A stretch of 64,000 nt of DNA from Pseudomonas sp. NFR16 (GTDB taxonomy: Bacteria; Pseudomonadota; Gammaproteobacteria; Pseudomonadales; Pseudomonadaceae), in the NCBI RefSeq assembly GCF_900108875.1, contig NZ_FNYJ01000007.1, positions 1 through 64,000 on the forward strand. Direction: 5' to 3'. Below are positions 43,943 to 53,133 of the stretch, in pieces. The notes below the pieces were generated by a model that saw nothing but the letters and a program-made list of their open reading frames with translations, ran no database searches and had not been told where the DNA came from. How positions within the stretch are numbered: the first letter of the stretch is position 1; the number at the start of each line of letters is the position of its first letter. The position numbers and the translations under genes are program-made.

Positions 43943-44764
43943 ATGTCTCGACGCATATCCCCCGTCATACCCGGCTTCGGGCTGACGCTGGGCTACACCT
44001 TGGTGTACCTCAGCTTGATTGTGCTGATACCGCTTGCGGTGATGTTCATCCACGCCTCCCAACTGAGCGCTGAGCAGTTCTGGACCATCGTCACGGCGCC
44101 ACGTGTGCTGGCTGCGCTGAAGCTGAGCTTCGGCACCGCGTTCTATGCGGCAATCATCAACGGCATCATCGGTACCTTGCTCGCCTGGGTGCTGGTGCGT
44201 TACACCTTCCCGGGTCGCAGAATCATCGACGCGATGATCGACCTGCCTTTCGCCCTGCCCACAGCCGTGGCAGGCATCGCGCTGACAGCGCTGTACACGC
44301 CTGCAGGCCTCGTCGGTCAGTTCGCCACCGACCTGGGCATCAAAATCGCCTACACGCCTTTCGGTATTACGCTGGCGCTGACGTTCGTCACGATGCCGTT
44401 CGTAGTCCGGACCGTGCAGCCGGTGCTTGCCGACATTCCGCGTGAAGTCGAAGAAGCGGCGGCGTGCCTTGGCGCGCGGCCGATTCAGGTGTTTCGTTAC
44501 ATCCTCGCGCCTGCATTGCTGCCTGCCTGGCTGACCGGCTTTGCGCTTGCGTTCGCACGGGGCGTGGGTGAATACGGCTCGGTGATCTTCATCGCCGGCA
44601 ACATGCCGATGAAGACCGAAATCCTGCCGCTGCTGATCATGGTCAAGCTCGATCAGTACGATTACGCGGGGGCAACGTCCATCGGTGTGCTGATGCTGGT
44701 GGTCTCATTCATTCTGTTGCTGCTGATCAACCTGCTGCAGCGACGTATCGAAACCCCTAACTGA
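43943..44764 (+). CDS. cysT: sulfate ABC transporter permease CysT
   Basis: Inner-membrane permease (CysT/CysU), 273 residues from MSRRISPVIPGFG, preceded by AAGGACACTT. Six hydrophobic segments are visible. The EAA loop is REVEEAAACLGARPIQVFRYILAPALLP. It pairs with CysW to form the membrane channel for sulfate and thiosulfate. The cysW gene begins 11 bases after the stop. A start at 43922 lacks a ribosome-binding site and is unlikely. Confidence 0.95.
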   Translation: MSRRISPVIPGFGLTLGYTLVYLSLIVLIPLAVMFIHASQLSAEQFWTIVTAPRVLAALKLSFGTAFYAAIINGIIGTLLAWVLVRYTFPGRRIIDAMIDLPFALPTAVAGIALTALYTPAGLVGQFATDLGIKIAYTPFGITLALTFVTMPFVVRTVQPVLADIPREVEEAAACLGARPIQVFRYILAPALLPAWLTGFALAFARGVGEYGSVIFIAGNMPMKTEILPLLIMVKLDQYDYAGATSIGVLMLVVSFILLLLINLLQRRIETPN

Positions 44765-44775
44765 GGAGGCGCATC

Positions 44776-45648
44776 ATGTCCGGTCCATCGCTTATCGCCG
44801 CTTCTTCGGCCAATGCATCCCGTCGTGGCAGCGCAGTGTCGCGGCGTATTCTCATCGGCCTCGCCTGGCTTGTGTTCGCGCTCTTTCTGCTGCTGCCATT
44901 GTTCGTAGTCGTGAGTCAGGGCCTGAAGAACGGCATCGGCGGCTTCTTCACGGCGATTCTTGAGCCCGACGCGCTGTCGGCGCTGAAACTCACCGTGTAT
45001 GCCGTGCTCATCTCTGTGCCGTTGAACGTGGTGTTCGGCGTGGCTGCCGCCTGGTGCGTGAGCAAATATTCGTTCCGCGGCAAAGCCATTCTGGTCACGC
45101 TCATTGACCTGCCGTTTTCGGTCTCCCCGGTCATTGCCGGTCTGGTCTACATCCTCATGTTCGGTGCGCGCGGCGTGTTCGGGCCGTGGCTGCAGGATCA
45201 CGACATCCAGATCGTGTTTGCGCTGCCCGGTATCGTTCTGGCGACCATCTTCGTGACCGTACCGTTCGTGGCGCGTGAACTGATCCCGCTGATGCAGGAG
45301 CAGGGCACGCAGGAAGAAGAGGCCGCCCGGCTGCTGGGCGCCAATGGCTGGCAGATGTTCTGGCACGTAACCGTCCCGAACATCAAATGGGGCCTGATCT
45401 ACGGCGTGGTGCTGTGCACCGCCCGGGCGATGGGTGAGTTCGGCGCGGTGTCGGTGGTCTCCGGCCACATTCGCGGCGTGACCAACACCCTGCCGCTGCA
45501 TGTCGAGATTCTTTACAACGAGTACAACCACGTGGCTGCTTTTGCCGTGGCGAGCCTGTTATTGATCCTTGCGCTGTTCATCCTGCTGCTCAAGCAGTGG
45601 AGCGAAGCGCGCATTAGCCGTCTGCGCCAAAGCGCGGCGGAGGAATAA
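44776..45648 (+). CDS. cysW: sulfate ABC transporter permease CysW
   Basis: Second permease of the sulfate importer, 290 residues, with about six membrane segments and the EAA loop EEEAARLLGANGWQMFWHVTVPNIKWGLIYG. GGAGGCGCATC precedes the ATG. It lies 11 bases after cysT and 3 bases before cysA, so the three are one operon. Confidence 0.96.
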   Translation: MSGPSLIAASSANASRRGSAVSRRILIGLAWLVFALFLLLPLFVVVSQGLKNGIGGFFTAILEPDALSALKLTVYAVLISVPLNVVFGVAAAWCVSKYSFRGKAILVTLIDLPFSVSPVIAGLVYILMFGARGVFGPWLQDHDIQIVFALPGIVLATIFVTVPFVARELIPLMQEQGTQEEEAARLLGANGWQMFWHVTVPNIKWGLIYGVVLCTARAMGEFGAVSVVSGHIRGVTNTLPLHVEILYNEYNHVAAFAVASLLLILALFILLLKQWSEARISRLRQSAAEE

Positions 45649-45651
45649 TTC

Positions 45652-46641
45652 ATGTCGATCGAAGTCCGTAACGTCAGCAAGAACTTCAATGCCTTCAAGG
45701 CCCTCAACAGCATCAGTCTGGACATCCAGAGTGGCGAGCTGGTGGCTTTGCTGGGGCCGTCAGGCTGCGGCAAGACCACGCTGCTGCGCATCATCGCCGG
45801 CCTTGAAACCCCCGATCAGGGCAGCATCGTATTCCACGGCGAAGACGTCTCCGGTCACGATGTGCGTGATCGCAACGTCGGTTTCGTGTTCCAGCATTAC
45901 GCGCTGTTTCGCCACATGACGGTGTTCGACAACGTCGCGTTTGGCCTGCGCATGAAGCCTAAGAACCAGCGGCCGAACGAAAGCCAGATCGCGGCGAAAG
46001 TGCATGAGCTGCTTAACATGGTCCAGCTGGACTGGCTCGCCGATCGATACCCCGAGCAGCTGTCAGGCGGTCAGCGTCAGCGTATTGCGCTGGCGCGCGC
46101 GCTGGCGGTAGAGCCGAAAGTGCTGTTGCTGGATGAGCCGTTCGGCGCGCTGGACGCCAAGGTGCGCAAGGAATTGCGTCGCTGGCTGGCGCGCCTGCAC
46201 GAAGACATCAACCTGACTTCGGTGTTCGTGACCCACGACCAGGAAGAAGCCATGGAGGTCGCCGACCGCATCGTGGTGATGAACAAGGGCGTGATCGAGC
46301 AGATCGGCTCGCCGGGCGAGGTGTACGAGAACCCGGCCAGCGATTTCGTGTATCACTTCCTCGGGGATTCGAACCGCTTGCACCTGGGCGAAGACAACCA
46401 CGTTCTGTTCCGGCCGCATGAAGTGTCGTTGTCGCGTCATGAAGTGGAAGGGCATCACGCCGCTGAAGTGCGTGACATCCGTCCGCTGGGCGCAACCACC
46501 CGCGTGACCTTGAAGGTCGAAGGTCAGCCGGAGCTGATCGAAGCCGAGGTGGTCAAGGATCACGACAGCCTGATTGGTCTGGCGCGCGGCGAGACATTGT
46601 TCTTCAAGCCGAAGGTCTGGCAGAAGGTTGCGAATATCTAA
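45652..46641 (+). CDS. cysA: sulfate ABC transporter ATP-binding protein CysA
   Basis: ATPase of the sulfate/thiosulfate importer, 329 residues. Walker A is GPSGCGKTT, the Q-loop FVFQHYALFRHMTV, the signature LSGGQRQR, Walker B LLLDEPFGALDAK and the switch His is in VTHDQEEAMEVADRI. A C-terminal regulatory region (about 240-329, LFRPHEVSLSRHEVE) is of the TOBE type. The operon ends at a hairpin shared with the convergent DUF962 gene. Confidence 0.96.
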   Translation: MSIEVRNVSKNFNAFKALNSISLDIQSGELVALLGPSGCGKTTLLRIIAGLETPDQGSIVFHGEDVSGHDVRDRNVGFVFQHYALFRHMTVFDNVAFGLRMKPKNQRPNESQIAAKVHELLNMVQLDWLADRYPEQLSGGQRQRIALARALAVEPKVLLLDEPFGALDAKVRKELRRWLARLHEDINLTSVFVTHDQEEAMEVADRIVVMNKGVIEQIGSPGEVYENPASDFVYHFLGDSNRLHLGEDNHVLFRPHEVSLSRHEVEGHHAAEVRDIRPLGATTRVTLKVEGQPELIEAEVVKDHDSLIGLARGETLFFKPKVWQKVANI

Positions 46642-46672
46642 GTCGGCCCAGACCAAGCGCGCTCCTACAAAA

Positions 46673-46701
46673 GGCTGTGTTTGCTACACAGCCGCCTTTT
46701 T
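46673..46701. terminator. bidirectional terminator between cysA and the DUF962 gene
   Basis: GGCTGTGT-TTGCT-ACACAGCC with GCCTTTTT on the plus side and CTTTTG on the minus side. It overlaps the stop codon of the DUF962 gene and serves both convergent genes. Confidence 0.8.
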
Positions 46702-47220
46702 CAGGTTGCGCTTGTGCGTGCGGCCCGCTTTGCCCTCGATGCTGTTCTGCAACTTCCTTCTCATTCCCATCAAAAAGGCCGCTTCGGCGACCACGAACAG
46801 CGGGCCGATGATCAGGCCTGTGACGTCATCGACGAACGCCGGTTTGCGACCTTCGTAATAATGGCCCACGAACTGGATCGCCCAGCCGACCACGAACAGC
46901 CCGACGCCTGAGCCGAGCCACGTCATCGTGCTCTGCTGCGCCAGGTGCGCTCCGATCCACAGAAACAGCGCAAGCACGATGCCCATGGCAATGCCGAAAG
47001 GCCTGTCTAGCCGCAGGTAGAACACCGTGGCCGCGACCGTTGCCAGCAAGGCCGGTGAAATCCAAAGATCGGCCAGCGACCAGCTGCTCCAGCCCGGCCG
47101 GGACAGCAGTATCGCCACGGCCAGGACGATCAGCGGAACGCCGACGAAGTGGGTGGCGATATTTCGGGTGTCGCGATGGTAAGACGCGTATTGGCTTAGG
47201 TGATCGACGAGGTTTTTCAT
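46684..47220 (-). CDS. Mpo1-like (DUF962) membrane protein
   Basis: Integral membrane protein of 178 residues, DUF962/Mpo1 family. In yeast Mpo1 is an iron-dependent dioxygenase that alpha-oxidises 2-hydroxy fatty acids; the bacterial function is less clear. The signature HLSQYASYHRDTRNIATHFVGVPLIVLAV gives the conserved histidines, and a second set is FVGHYYEGRKPAFVDDV. Four to five membrane helices are visible. It is convergent with cysA. Confidence 0.88.
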   Translation of the reverse strand: MKNLVDHLSQYASYHRDTRNIATHFVGVPLIVLAVAILLSRPGWSSWSLADLWISPALLATVAATVFYLRLDRPFGIAMGIVLALFLWIGAHLAQQSTMTWLGSGVGLFVVGWAIQFVGHYYEGRKPAFVDDVTGLIIGPLFVVAEAAFLMGMRRKLQNSIEGKAGRTHKRNLKKAAV

Positions 47221-47327
47221 TGTTATTCCTCTGGTGATGCGTGGATCATGCCGCTGATTTTTGGATGAGCCGCGGTTGCCGGTTCAGCAGCCTGCAATAA
47301 AACGCTGCTGATAAAAAGGAGATTCAC

Positions 47328-48038
47328 ATGACGAATGGAACGCAATGGAGCTCTTGGTTGTTGAACGACCGATGGTTCACCGAGTTGCCCGCCTCATTGC
47401 AGGATAGCCTGCTGAGCGGCATGCAGCAGCGTCGCTTCACATCGGGCAGGACCGTGTTCGAGCGCGGTCAGCCGGCCACCGGACTGTACGCGCTGCTGGA
47501 TGGATCGATCCGCTTCGGCGATCCCGGTCAGCAATGTCATGACCTTCCCCGTCCCGTTGGCAAGCGGCCTTATTGGTTTGGCGAACGGGCGCTGTTTGAC
47601 GATCAGCCCAGCGCGCTGGACGGCTTTGCCGAAGGCTCGATCATCCTCCTGCACATGCCTCACGCGCCGATCAGGCAGCTGCTGCAAGAGCGCCCGGCGC
47701 TGTGGCGTCACTTCTGCGCGCTGCTGGGTCAAAAGCTCGGCCTGGTGGTTCCGCTTCCTGAGCAAATAACGCTGTTGCCGACCGTCGAGAGAGTGGCGTT
47801 TCGTCTGTTGATGCTGACCGAGGGATACGGCGAGCTGGACCGCTCCGAGCGGGTCGTGGCGCTCTCGAGCATGGCCTCACAGCGTTGCCTGGGACTGAGC
47901 GGTGAAGTGGTCGAGCGCGTGCTGGGAGAATTGGCCGAGCGCAACATTGTGCGGCGCGAAGGTGACTTGATCCACGTGCTGGACACCAGTCGGCTGCGGC
48001 GCGCAGCGTTGCATCGGCTGACGGAAGTGAAGGCCTGA
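47328..48038 (+). CDS. Crp/Fnr-family transcriptional regulator
   Basis: Regulator of 236 residues. A cyclic-nucleotide-binding-type beta roll covers about 25-115 (GRTVFERGQPATGLYALLDGSIRFG). A helix-turn-helix lies at the C-terminus (SMASQRCLGLSGEVVERVLGELAERNIVRREGDLIHVLD). The phosphate-binding Arg-Ser of true cAMP receptors is not seen, nor the cysteine cluster of Fnr, so the ligand is unknown. The stop lies 12 bases from the convergent AraC gene's end. RBS AAAAGGAG precedes the ATG. Confidence 0.88.
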   Translation: MTNGTQWSSWLLNDRWFTELPASLQDSLLSGMQQRRFTSGRTVFERGQPATGLYALLDGSIRFGDPGQQCHDLPRPVGKRPYWFGERALFDDQPSALDGFAEGSIILLHMPHAPIRQLLQERPALWRHFCALLGQKLGLVVPLPEQITLLPTVERVAFRLLMLTEGYGELDRSERVVALSSMASQRCLGLSGEVVERVLGELAERNIVRREGDLIHVLDTSRLRRAALHRLTEVKA

Positions 48039-48050
48039 CCGGGCCAGGTT

Positions 48051-49058
48051 TCAGCGCAGCAGGCCGTCGCGGTACTGGCTGGGCGTCATGCCGGTCCAGC
48101 GCTTGAATGCCCGGCTGAAACTGCTGGTGTCGGAGAAACCGAGCAGATAGGCAATCTCACTGAGCGACGTACCAGGCTCGCGCATGTGCTGCAGCGCCAG
48201 GTTCTGCCGACACTGGTTAAGCAGCAGATCGTAACTGCAGCCCTCGTCTGCCAGATGGCGCTGCAAGCTGCGCAGGCTCAAGTGCAGGTTGTGGGCAATT
48301 CGCTCGGCTGACGGCTCACCTTCCGGCAGTTGGGTTTCGATCGCGCCACGCACTTTGCGCTCCCACGTCAGCGGGCTGAGCTGCTCCAGCGTGCGATTGA
48401 GGACCGCTTCGTTATGTTCGGCGAGCTCCGGGTTGGCATCGTCCAGATGGCTGTCGAAGTCAGCGCACGCAAACTCCAGCAAATTTTCCCGCGCAGCGAA
48501 ATGCAGCGGCGCCCGAAACACATCGTGCCAGGGCTTCGGGTCTTCGGGTTGAGGGCGCATCAGGTGAACGGCCAAAGGCGCGTAATGCCGCCCGAGCCGG
48601 TTACGGCAGGTCCGCACGTAAATGGCGGCAAACGCGTCCATGGCCTCGTTGGCCGGCATCGGTCCACCCTCCGGCACCCGAAAACGGAACGCGTAGTGAT
48701 CTCCCTCACGCACGAAGCTCAGATCCAGCGCATCACTGACCACCGGGTGGTAGCGCACGATGCGCTCGAACACTTCGCGCAGCGAACCGCTGGCAACCAG
48801 TGCATAGCCGAGTGCGTGAAAAGTGGTCGGGCTGACGAAGCGCGAAACACGCAAACCCAGCGCGGGATCGCCGCTCGCCTGAACGGCCAGTTGCCAGAAA
48901 CGGGTCGTGGCTGTCACCGGATAGCGCGCGTTGGGGTCGTCCATCAACTGTGCGTCCAGGCCCGCAGCTTCACTCAGCGCAAGACTGTCCAGGCCCAGGG
49001 CGTCGAGTTGCTTGCGCAGGGCGCGGGTCCAACTGGCGAGAATGCTCGGCTCAGGCAT
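48051..49058 (-). CDS. AraC-family regulator
   Basis: Transcription factor of 335 residues. The N-terminal two-thirds is an Arabinose_bd-like sensor domain of the type found in regulators such as OruR/ArgR-like AraC proteins (RYPVTATTRFWQLAVQASGDPALGLRVSRFV). The C-terminal double helix-turn-helix reads SAERIAHNLHLSLRSLQRHLADEG and TSLSEIAYLLGFSDTSSFSRAFKRWTGMTPSQYR. It is divergent from the desaturase-like gene at 49170, only 111 bases away, and is its likely regulator. Confidence 0.9.
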   Translation of the reverse strand: MPEPSILASWTRALRKQLDALGLDSLALSEAAGLDAQLMDDPNARYPVTATTRFWQLAVQASGDPALGLRVSRFVSPTTFHALGYALVASGSLREVFERIVRYHPVVSDALDLSFVREGDHYAFRFRVPEGGPMPANEAMDAFAAIYVRTCRNRLGRHYAPLAVHLMRPQPEDPKPWHDVFRAPLHFAARENLLEFACADFDSHLDDANPELAEHNEAVLNRTLEQLSPLTWERKVRGAIETQLPEGEPSAERIAHNLHLSLRSLQRHLADEGCSYDLLLNQCRQNLALQHMREPGTSLSEIAYLLGFSDTSSFSRAFKRWTGMTPSQYRDGLLR

Positions 49059-49169
49059 ACAGATTGGCGCTTCCGGTCAACAGGTTGGCGTTCACGGCAG
49101 GGCGGTTGCGCGCCGCGCTCGGCACAGTGAGGGCGTGTTTTTCTGAATCATAAAACCGGAGATGGAAGC

Positions 49170-50252
49170 ATGCACGACACTTCTGCAAGTGCAGCCGGAC
49201 TGAATGCACAGCAGCGATCGGCCCATATTCGCGCGGTGGTCATGGCCCACGGCGAGATCTTGCGTGCGCGTTACCCGATCCTTCGACATCAAGATGCCAT
49301 CGGCGTGAGCATCCTGATATTCGCACTCGGCGGCATGATGCTCAGCGCGGCGCTCTACATCGAGGGCTACGTCGCTTGGTGGGCCTGTCTTTTGCTCAAT
49401 GCGTTCTTCGCCTCGCTGACCCATGAACTCGAGCACGACCTGATTCACAGCATGTATTTACGCAAGCAGCGAGTGACGCACAACCTGATGCTGGCGTTGG
49501 TGTGGATGGCTCGGCCGAGCACCATCAACCCGTGGATTCGTCGGCATCTGCACTTGAATCATCACAAGGTGTCCGGCACCGAGGCCGATCTGGAAGAACG
49601 CGCGATCACCAACGGCGAACCCTGGGGGCTCGCCCGGCTGTTGATGGTCGGCGATAACGTGATGTCGTCCTTGATCCGGATGCTGCGTGCGAAAACCTGG
49701 GCGCACCGGGTCAGCATTCTCAAGCGGACTCTCCGGGTTTATGCCCCGCTGGCCTTGCTGAACTGGAGCGCGTGGTATGTGTTTCTGGGCTTTCACGGAA
49801 TCAACGGCATCGCGGCCCAGGCAGGCAACCCGATTGACTGGTCGCAGAGCACGCTGGCATTCATGCACGCCATCAACGTTGCAGTGGTGGTGATCGTCGG
49901 GCCCAACGTCTTGCGTACCTTCTGCCTGCATTTCGTCAGCTCGAACATGCACTACTACGGCGATGTCGAACCCGGCAATGTGATGCAACAGACGCAGGTC
50001 CTCAATCCCTGGTGGATGTGGCCGCTGCAGGCGTTCTGCTTCAACTTCGGCAGTACTCACGCCATTCACCATTTCGTGGTCAAGGAGCCTTTTTACATCC
50101 GCCAGATGACGGCGCCAGTCGCGCACAGGGTCATGGCTGAAATGGGTGTTCGGTTCAATGACTTCGGGACGTTCGGCCGCGCCAACCGGTTCACCGCGAC
50201 GGGCCTGAAAACGAGTGCACCTTCTGGGCGCGGGCTCGCGCGTGAAAGCTGA
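49170..50252 (+). CDS. membrane desaturase/hydroxylase-like protein
   Basis: Fatty-acid-desaturase-fold protein, 360 residues. Three histidine clusters are present: HELEHDLIH (about 90), HLHLNHHK (about 125) and the C-terminal HAIHHF (about 294). Hydrophobic pairs of helices lie between them. The order and the HLHLNHH form resemble desaturase or sterol/carotenoid hydroxylase-like proteins rather than AlkB. The substrate is unknown. It is divergent from an AraC regulator and followed by a terminator at 50359. Confidence 0.82.
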   Translation: MHDTSASAAGLNAQQRSAHIRAVVMAHGEILRARYPILRHQDAIGVSILIFALGGMMLSAALYIEGYVAWWACLLLNAFFASLTHELEHDLIHSMYLRKQRVTHNLMLALVWMARPSTINPWIRRHLHLNHHKVSGTEADLEERAITNGEPWGLARLLMVGDNVMSSLIRMLRAKTWAHRVSILKRTLRVYAPLALLNWSAWYVFLGFHGINGIAAQAGNPIDWSQSTLAFMHAINVAVVVIVGPNVLRTFCLHFVSSNMHYYGDVEPGNVMQQTQVLNPWWMWPLQAFCFNFGSTHAIHHFVVKEPFYIRQMTAPVAHRVMAEMGVRFNDFGTFGRANRFTATGLKTSAPSGRGLARES

Positions 50253-50358
50253 TGTTCAGGCGGCGTTCGGGATTTTTCGTCGATAAAAAATTCTGTAACA
50301 ACTCGCCCGTATTCTTCACTCATCCCCGGCGAGCTGGGGGCAGACAGCGTGATTTAAC

Positions 50359-50397
50359 AGGGCCACTCCTTAAGGCAGGGGGTGGCCCTCTTTTTTT
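50359..50397 (+). terminator. terminator after the desaturase-like gene
   Basis: AGGGCCAC (50359-50366) pairs with GTGGCCCT (50382-50389) and is followed by CTTTTTTTG. It lies 106 bases past the stop. Confidence 0.85.
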
Positions 50398-50525
50398 GCG
50401 CCCAGATGCCTGAGACAGCTGCATATGTATTTGAGCTATTAATAAATATCTTCTTATTCTTTTTCGAATATATGTCTCGTCCCTATACTCGCCCCCATGA
50501 ACGCAACATGCAGGAGGCGAAGGCC

Positions 50526-51107
50526 ATGCATAACGAATCGATCCGTTACCTGATCGTGCCAGGCTGGCAAGGATCTGCCGACGACCATTGGCAAACCCAT
50601 TGGCAGAACAGTTTGCCGAACAGTGTGCGCGTGGAGCAGGCCGACTGGCTCAAGCCACGTCGCGAAGACTGGGTGGGTGAGTTGCAGCGCGTCATCGCGG
50701 CAGACAGCTCGCCCGTCATCCTCATCGCCCACAGCCTGGGTTGCGTGACCGTTGCACACTGGGCGCAGCTGGCGCCTTTGGAAACCCTGCGTCAGGTGCG
50801 TGGTGCGTTGCTGGTGGCGCCTGCTGACGTCGAACGTGCGAACTGCCCGCCTGCCATTCGTAATTTTGCGCCGATTCCCGAACACCTGATGCCGTTCCCT
50901 GCTCAGGTCGTCAGCTCTGACAACGATTCGGCTGTAAGTGCCCAACGAGCCATGGAAATGGCGCGCAACTGGGGCGCCGAGATCGGCATCCTCAGTGGCG
51001 CCGGGCACATCAACGTCAAATCCGGGCACCAACGATGGGAACAGGGTTTTGCGTATCTTTACCGCTTGCAAGGACGCATCGAACAACTGACTCGGCGTCG
51101 GGCGTGA
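50526..51107 (+). CDS. RBBP9/YdeN-family alpha/beta hydrolase
   Basis: Serine-hydrolase fold of the DUF1234/RBBP9 type, 193 residues from MHNESIRYLIVPGWQGSADDHWQ. The nucleophile is in VILIAHSLGCVTVAHWA, the acid in VVSSDNDSAVS and the His in SGAGHINVKSGH. The RBS AGGAGG eight bases upstream fixes the start at 50526 rather than 50382. Members hydrolyse small esters; the natural substrate is unknown. It ends at a strong terminator. Confidence 0.9.
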   Translation: MHNESIRYLIVPGWQGSADDHWQTHWQNSLPNSVRVEQADWLKPRREDWVGELQRVIAADSSPVILIAHSLGCVTVAHWAQLAPLETLRQVRGALLVAPADVERANCPPAIRNFAPIPEHLMPFPAQVVSSDNDSAVSAQRAMEMARNWGAEIGILSGAGHINVKSGHQRWEQGFAYLYRLQGRIEQLTRRRA

Positions 51108-51162
51108 GGGCATGTCGCTCGGCTGTCGCCACGTCTGAGCCTGCATTGATGATCACTTTTTT

Positions 51163-51200
51163 GGCCGCAGCGAACGCACAGGCGCTGCGGCCTTTTTTTT
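51163..51200. terminator. strong hairpin terminator
   Basis: GGCCGCAGCG (51163-51172) and CGCTGCGGCC (51183-51192) form a perfect 10-bp stem followed by eight T. A run of T also follows on the minus strand, so it can act both ways. Confidence 0.92.
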
Positions 51201-51239
51201 AACGCTCAGGTCATCGGAAGGCTTGGGCGGGAGACTGCC

Positions 51240-52064
51240 ATGAGCCATCCTGATGTTTTCAACAACCCGCTGCTGACCTTCCCTGAAGCCGAAAAAAGTC
51301 CGCTCAGTATTCGCGCCAAGGCGCTGGTCTTCATCGATCCGCGCTCGCGCCAGTTGCGTGAAGAGATGGAACAGCTCGCGCCGCTTGAACTGCCCGTGTT
51401 GATTCGGGGAGAGCCGGGAACCGGTAAGGAGCTGCTCGCCAGGCACATTCATCGTGGCAGCGACCGTTCAGGTCTGTTCGTGTCCGTGAACTGTGGAGCC
51501 ATCAGCCCGACGTATGCCGACGCCGAGCTGTTCGGTCATGCCGCAGGCGCCTATGCCGGCTCGGCCAGCAGCCGCGCTGGCTGGTTCGGCTCGGCCACCG
51601 GCGGCACGCTGTATCTGGATGAAATCGCTGATTTGCCGCTGTCCATTCAGACCAAATTGCTGGCAGCGCTCGAAAATCGTGAGGTCACCCGCGTGGGCGC
51701 ATCTCAGCCAAGCCCGGTGGACGTCAGACTGGTTGCGGCCACCAGCATTGACCTGAGACTGGCCGTCGCGGCGGGAAAATTTCACGAGCGCCTGTATCGG
51801 TATCTCAGCGAAGGTCGGCTGGACCTGCCGGCGCTCAGGGAACAACCGGGCAATATCCTGCCACTGGCTGAATACTTCCTCGGCATCTACAGCCAGCGTC
51901 TGGACTTCCCGATGCCGCTGATCAGCGATGCGGCCCAGCGTGTACTTGAAGCGCATTACTGGCCGGGAAACACGCGGGAACTTGAGAACGTCATTCACTT
52001 TGCGCTGCTGGTGAGCAGCGGAGCACAAGTCTTGCCGGAGCATCTGAATCTGCCTCAGCGCTGA
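51240..52064 (+). CDS. sigma54-type AAA+ protein without DNA-binding domain
   Basis: AAA+ domain of the bacterial enhancer-binding-protein class, 274 residues. Walker A is GEPGTGKE, Walker B GTLYLDEI, and sensor II lies in HYWPGNTRELENVI. The sigma54-contact loop, normally GAFTGA, reads GAYAGS. The protein ends right after the AAA+ domain (LPEHLNLPQR) and has no Fis-type helix-turn-helix; the N-terminal 35 residues hold no recognisable receiver or PAS domain. It might be a regulatory partner of another activator. It lies between an alpha/beta hydrolase and the MetQ-like gene, and sulfur genes follow. Confidence 0.85.
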   Translation: MSHPDVFNNPLLTFPEAEKSPLSIRAKALVFIDPRSRQLREEMEQLAPLELPVLIRGEPGTGKELLARHIHRGSDRSGLFVSVNCGAISPTYADAELFGHAAGAYAGSASSRAGWFGSATGGTLYLDEIADLPLSIQTKLLAALENREVTRVGASQPSPVDVRLVAATSIDLRLAVAAGKFHERLYRYLSEGRLDLPALREQPGNILPLAEYFLGIYSQRLDFPMPLISDAAQRVLEAHYWPGNTRELENVIHFALLVSSGAQVLPEHLNLPQR

Positions 52065-52264
52065 CCGCAAAAAGACTGGCTGGCTGGTGGCTCCGATATG
52101 ACCTTCGAAATTGGTATAAGCATTCGATTAAAAAGTCTTTTAATGGAATAAAAAATCCGGGTAATGTTCGCCCCACGCCGCCGTGCTGCGCGAGTGCGAC
52201 AGTTCGGTGGCGACCACTTTCCCTTCATCGCCATCAGAGCGATCGGATTACCCAAGGACATTGC

Positions 52265-53053
52265 ATGAAAAAGACGTTTCTGTTCACCGCATTGGCGGCT
52301 GCTCTTTCTCTCGGCATCAGTGCTGCGCAAGCGGCCGAGAAACTGGTTGTCGGCGCAACTGCCGTTCCGCACGCCGAAATCCTGGAGCTGATCAAGCCTG
52401 AGCTGGCCAAAGAAGGCGTGGACCTGCAGATCAAAGTCTTCACTGACTACGTGCAGCCAAACGTGCAGCTGAACGAGAAGCGTCTGGACGCCAACTACTT
52501 CCAGACCAAGCCATATCTGGACGGCTTCAACAAGGGTAAGGGCGCGACTTTGGTTACCGGCGTTGGCGTACACGTCGAACCGTTCGGCGGCTACTCGAAA
52601 AAGTGGAAGTCCATCGACCAGCTGCCTGAAGGCGCAACGGTTGCCATTCCTAACGAGGGCAGCAACGCCGGTCGTGCTCTGTTGCTGCTGCAAAAGAACG
52701 GTCTGATCACCCTGAAAGACCCGACCAATGCGCTGGCGACCCCGAAAGACATCGCCACTAACCCGAAAAAACTGAAATTCCGCGAGCTGGAGTCTGCTCT
52801 GCTGCCGCGCGCACTGGATCAAGTCGACCTGGACCTGATCAACACCAACTACGCGCTGGAAGCCAAGCTGAATCCGAAGAAAGACGCGCTGATCCTGGAA
52901 GGTTCTGATTCGCCCTACGTGAACTATCTGGTGACCCGTACCGACAACGCCCACACCGACGCGATCGACAAGCTGTCGAAGGCGCTGACCAGCCAGCAGG
53001 TCAAAGACTTCATCAACAAGAAGTACGACGGCGCGGTATTGCCAGCGTTCTGA
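52265..53053 (+). CDS. MetQ/NlpA-family substrate-binding protein
   Basis: Periplasmic binding protein of 262 residues, family of MetQ. The signal peptide MKKTFLFTALAAALSLGISAAQAAE has no lipobox, unlike classical MetQ. Family landmarks are VVGATAVPHAEILELIKPELAKEG, QPNVQLNEKRLDANYFQTKPYL, VAIPNEGSNAGRALLLLQ and DLINTNYAL. Methionine or a related sulfur amino acid is the likely ligand. No metI or metN gene is adjacent in this window, so its transporter partner is elsewhere or shared. Confidence 0.9.
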   Translation: MKKTFLFTALAAALSLGISAAQAAEKLVVGATAVPHAEILELIKPELAKEGVDLQIKVFTDYVQPNVQLNEKRLDANYFQTKPYLDGFNKGKGATLVTGVGVHVEPFGGYSKKWKSIDQLPEGATVAIPNEGSNAGRALLLLQKNGLITLKDPTNALATPKDIATNPKKLKFRELESALLPRALDQVDLDLINTNYALEAKLNPKKDALILEGSDSPYVNYLVTRTDNAHTDAIDKLSKALTSQQVKDFINKKYDGAVLPAF

Positions 53054-53133
53054 TGGTGCTGGGCGCAGTGACCACTACAGGAGTGGGCCAACGGTCTTTA
53101 TGCCCCTTCGATCAACGGCGTAATACCCGACGC

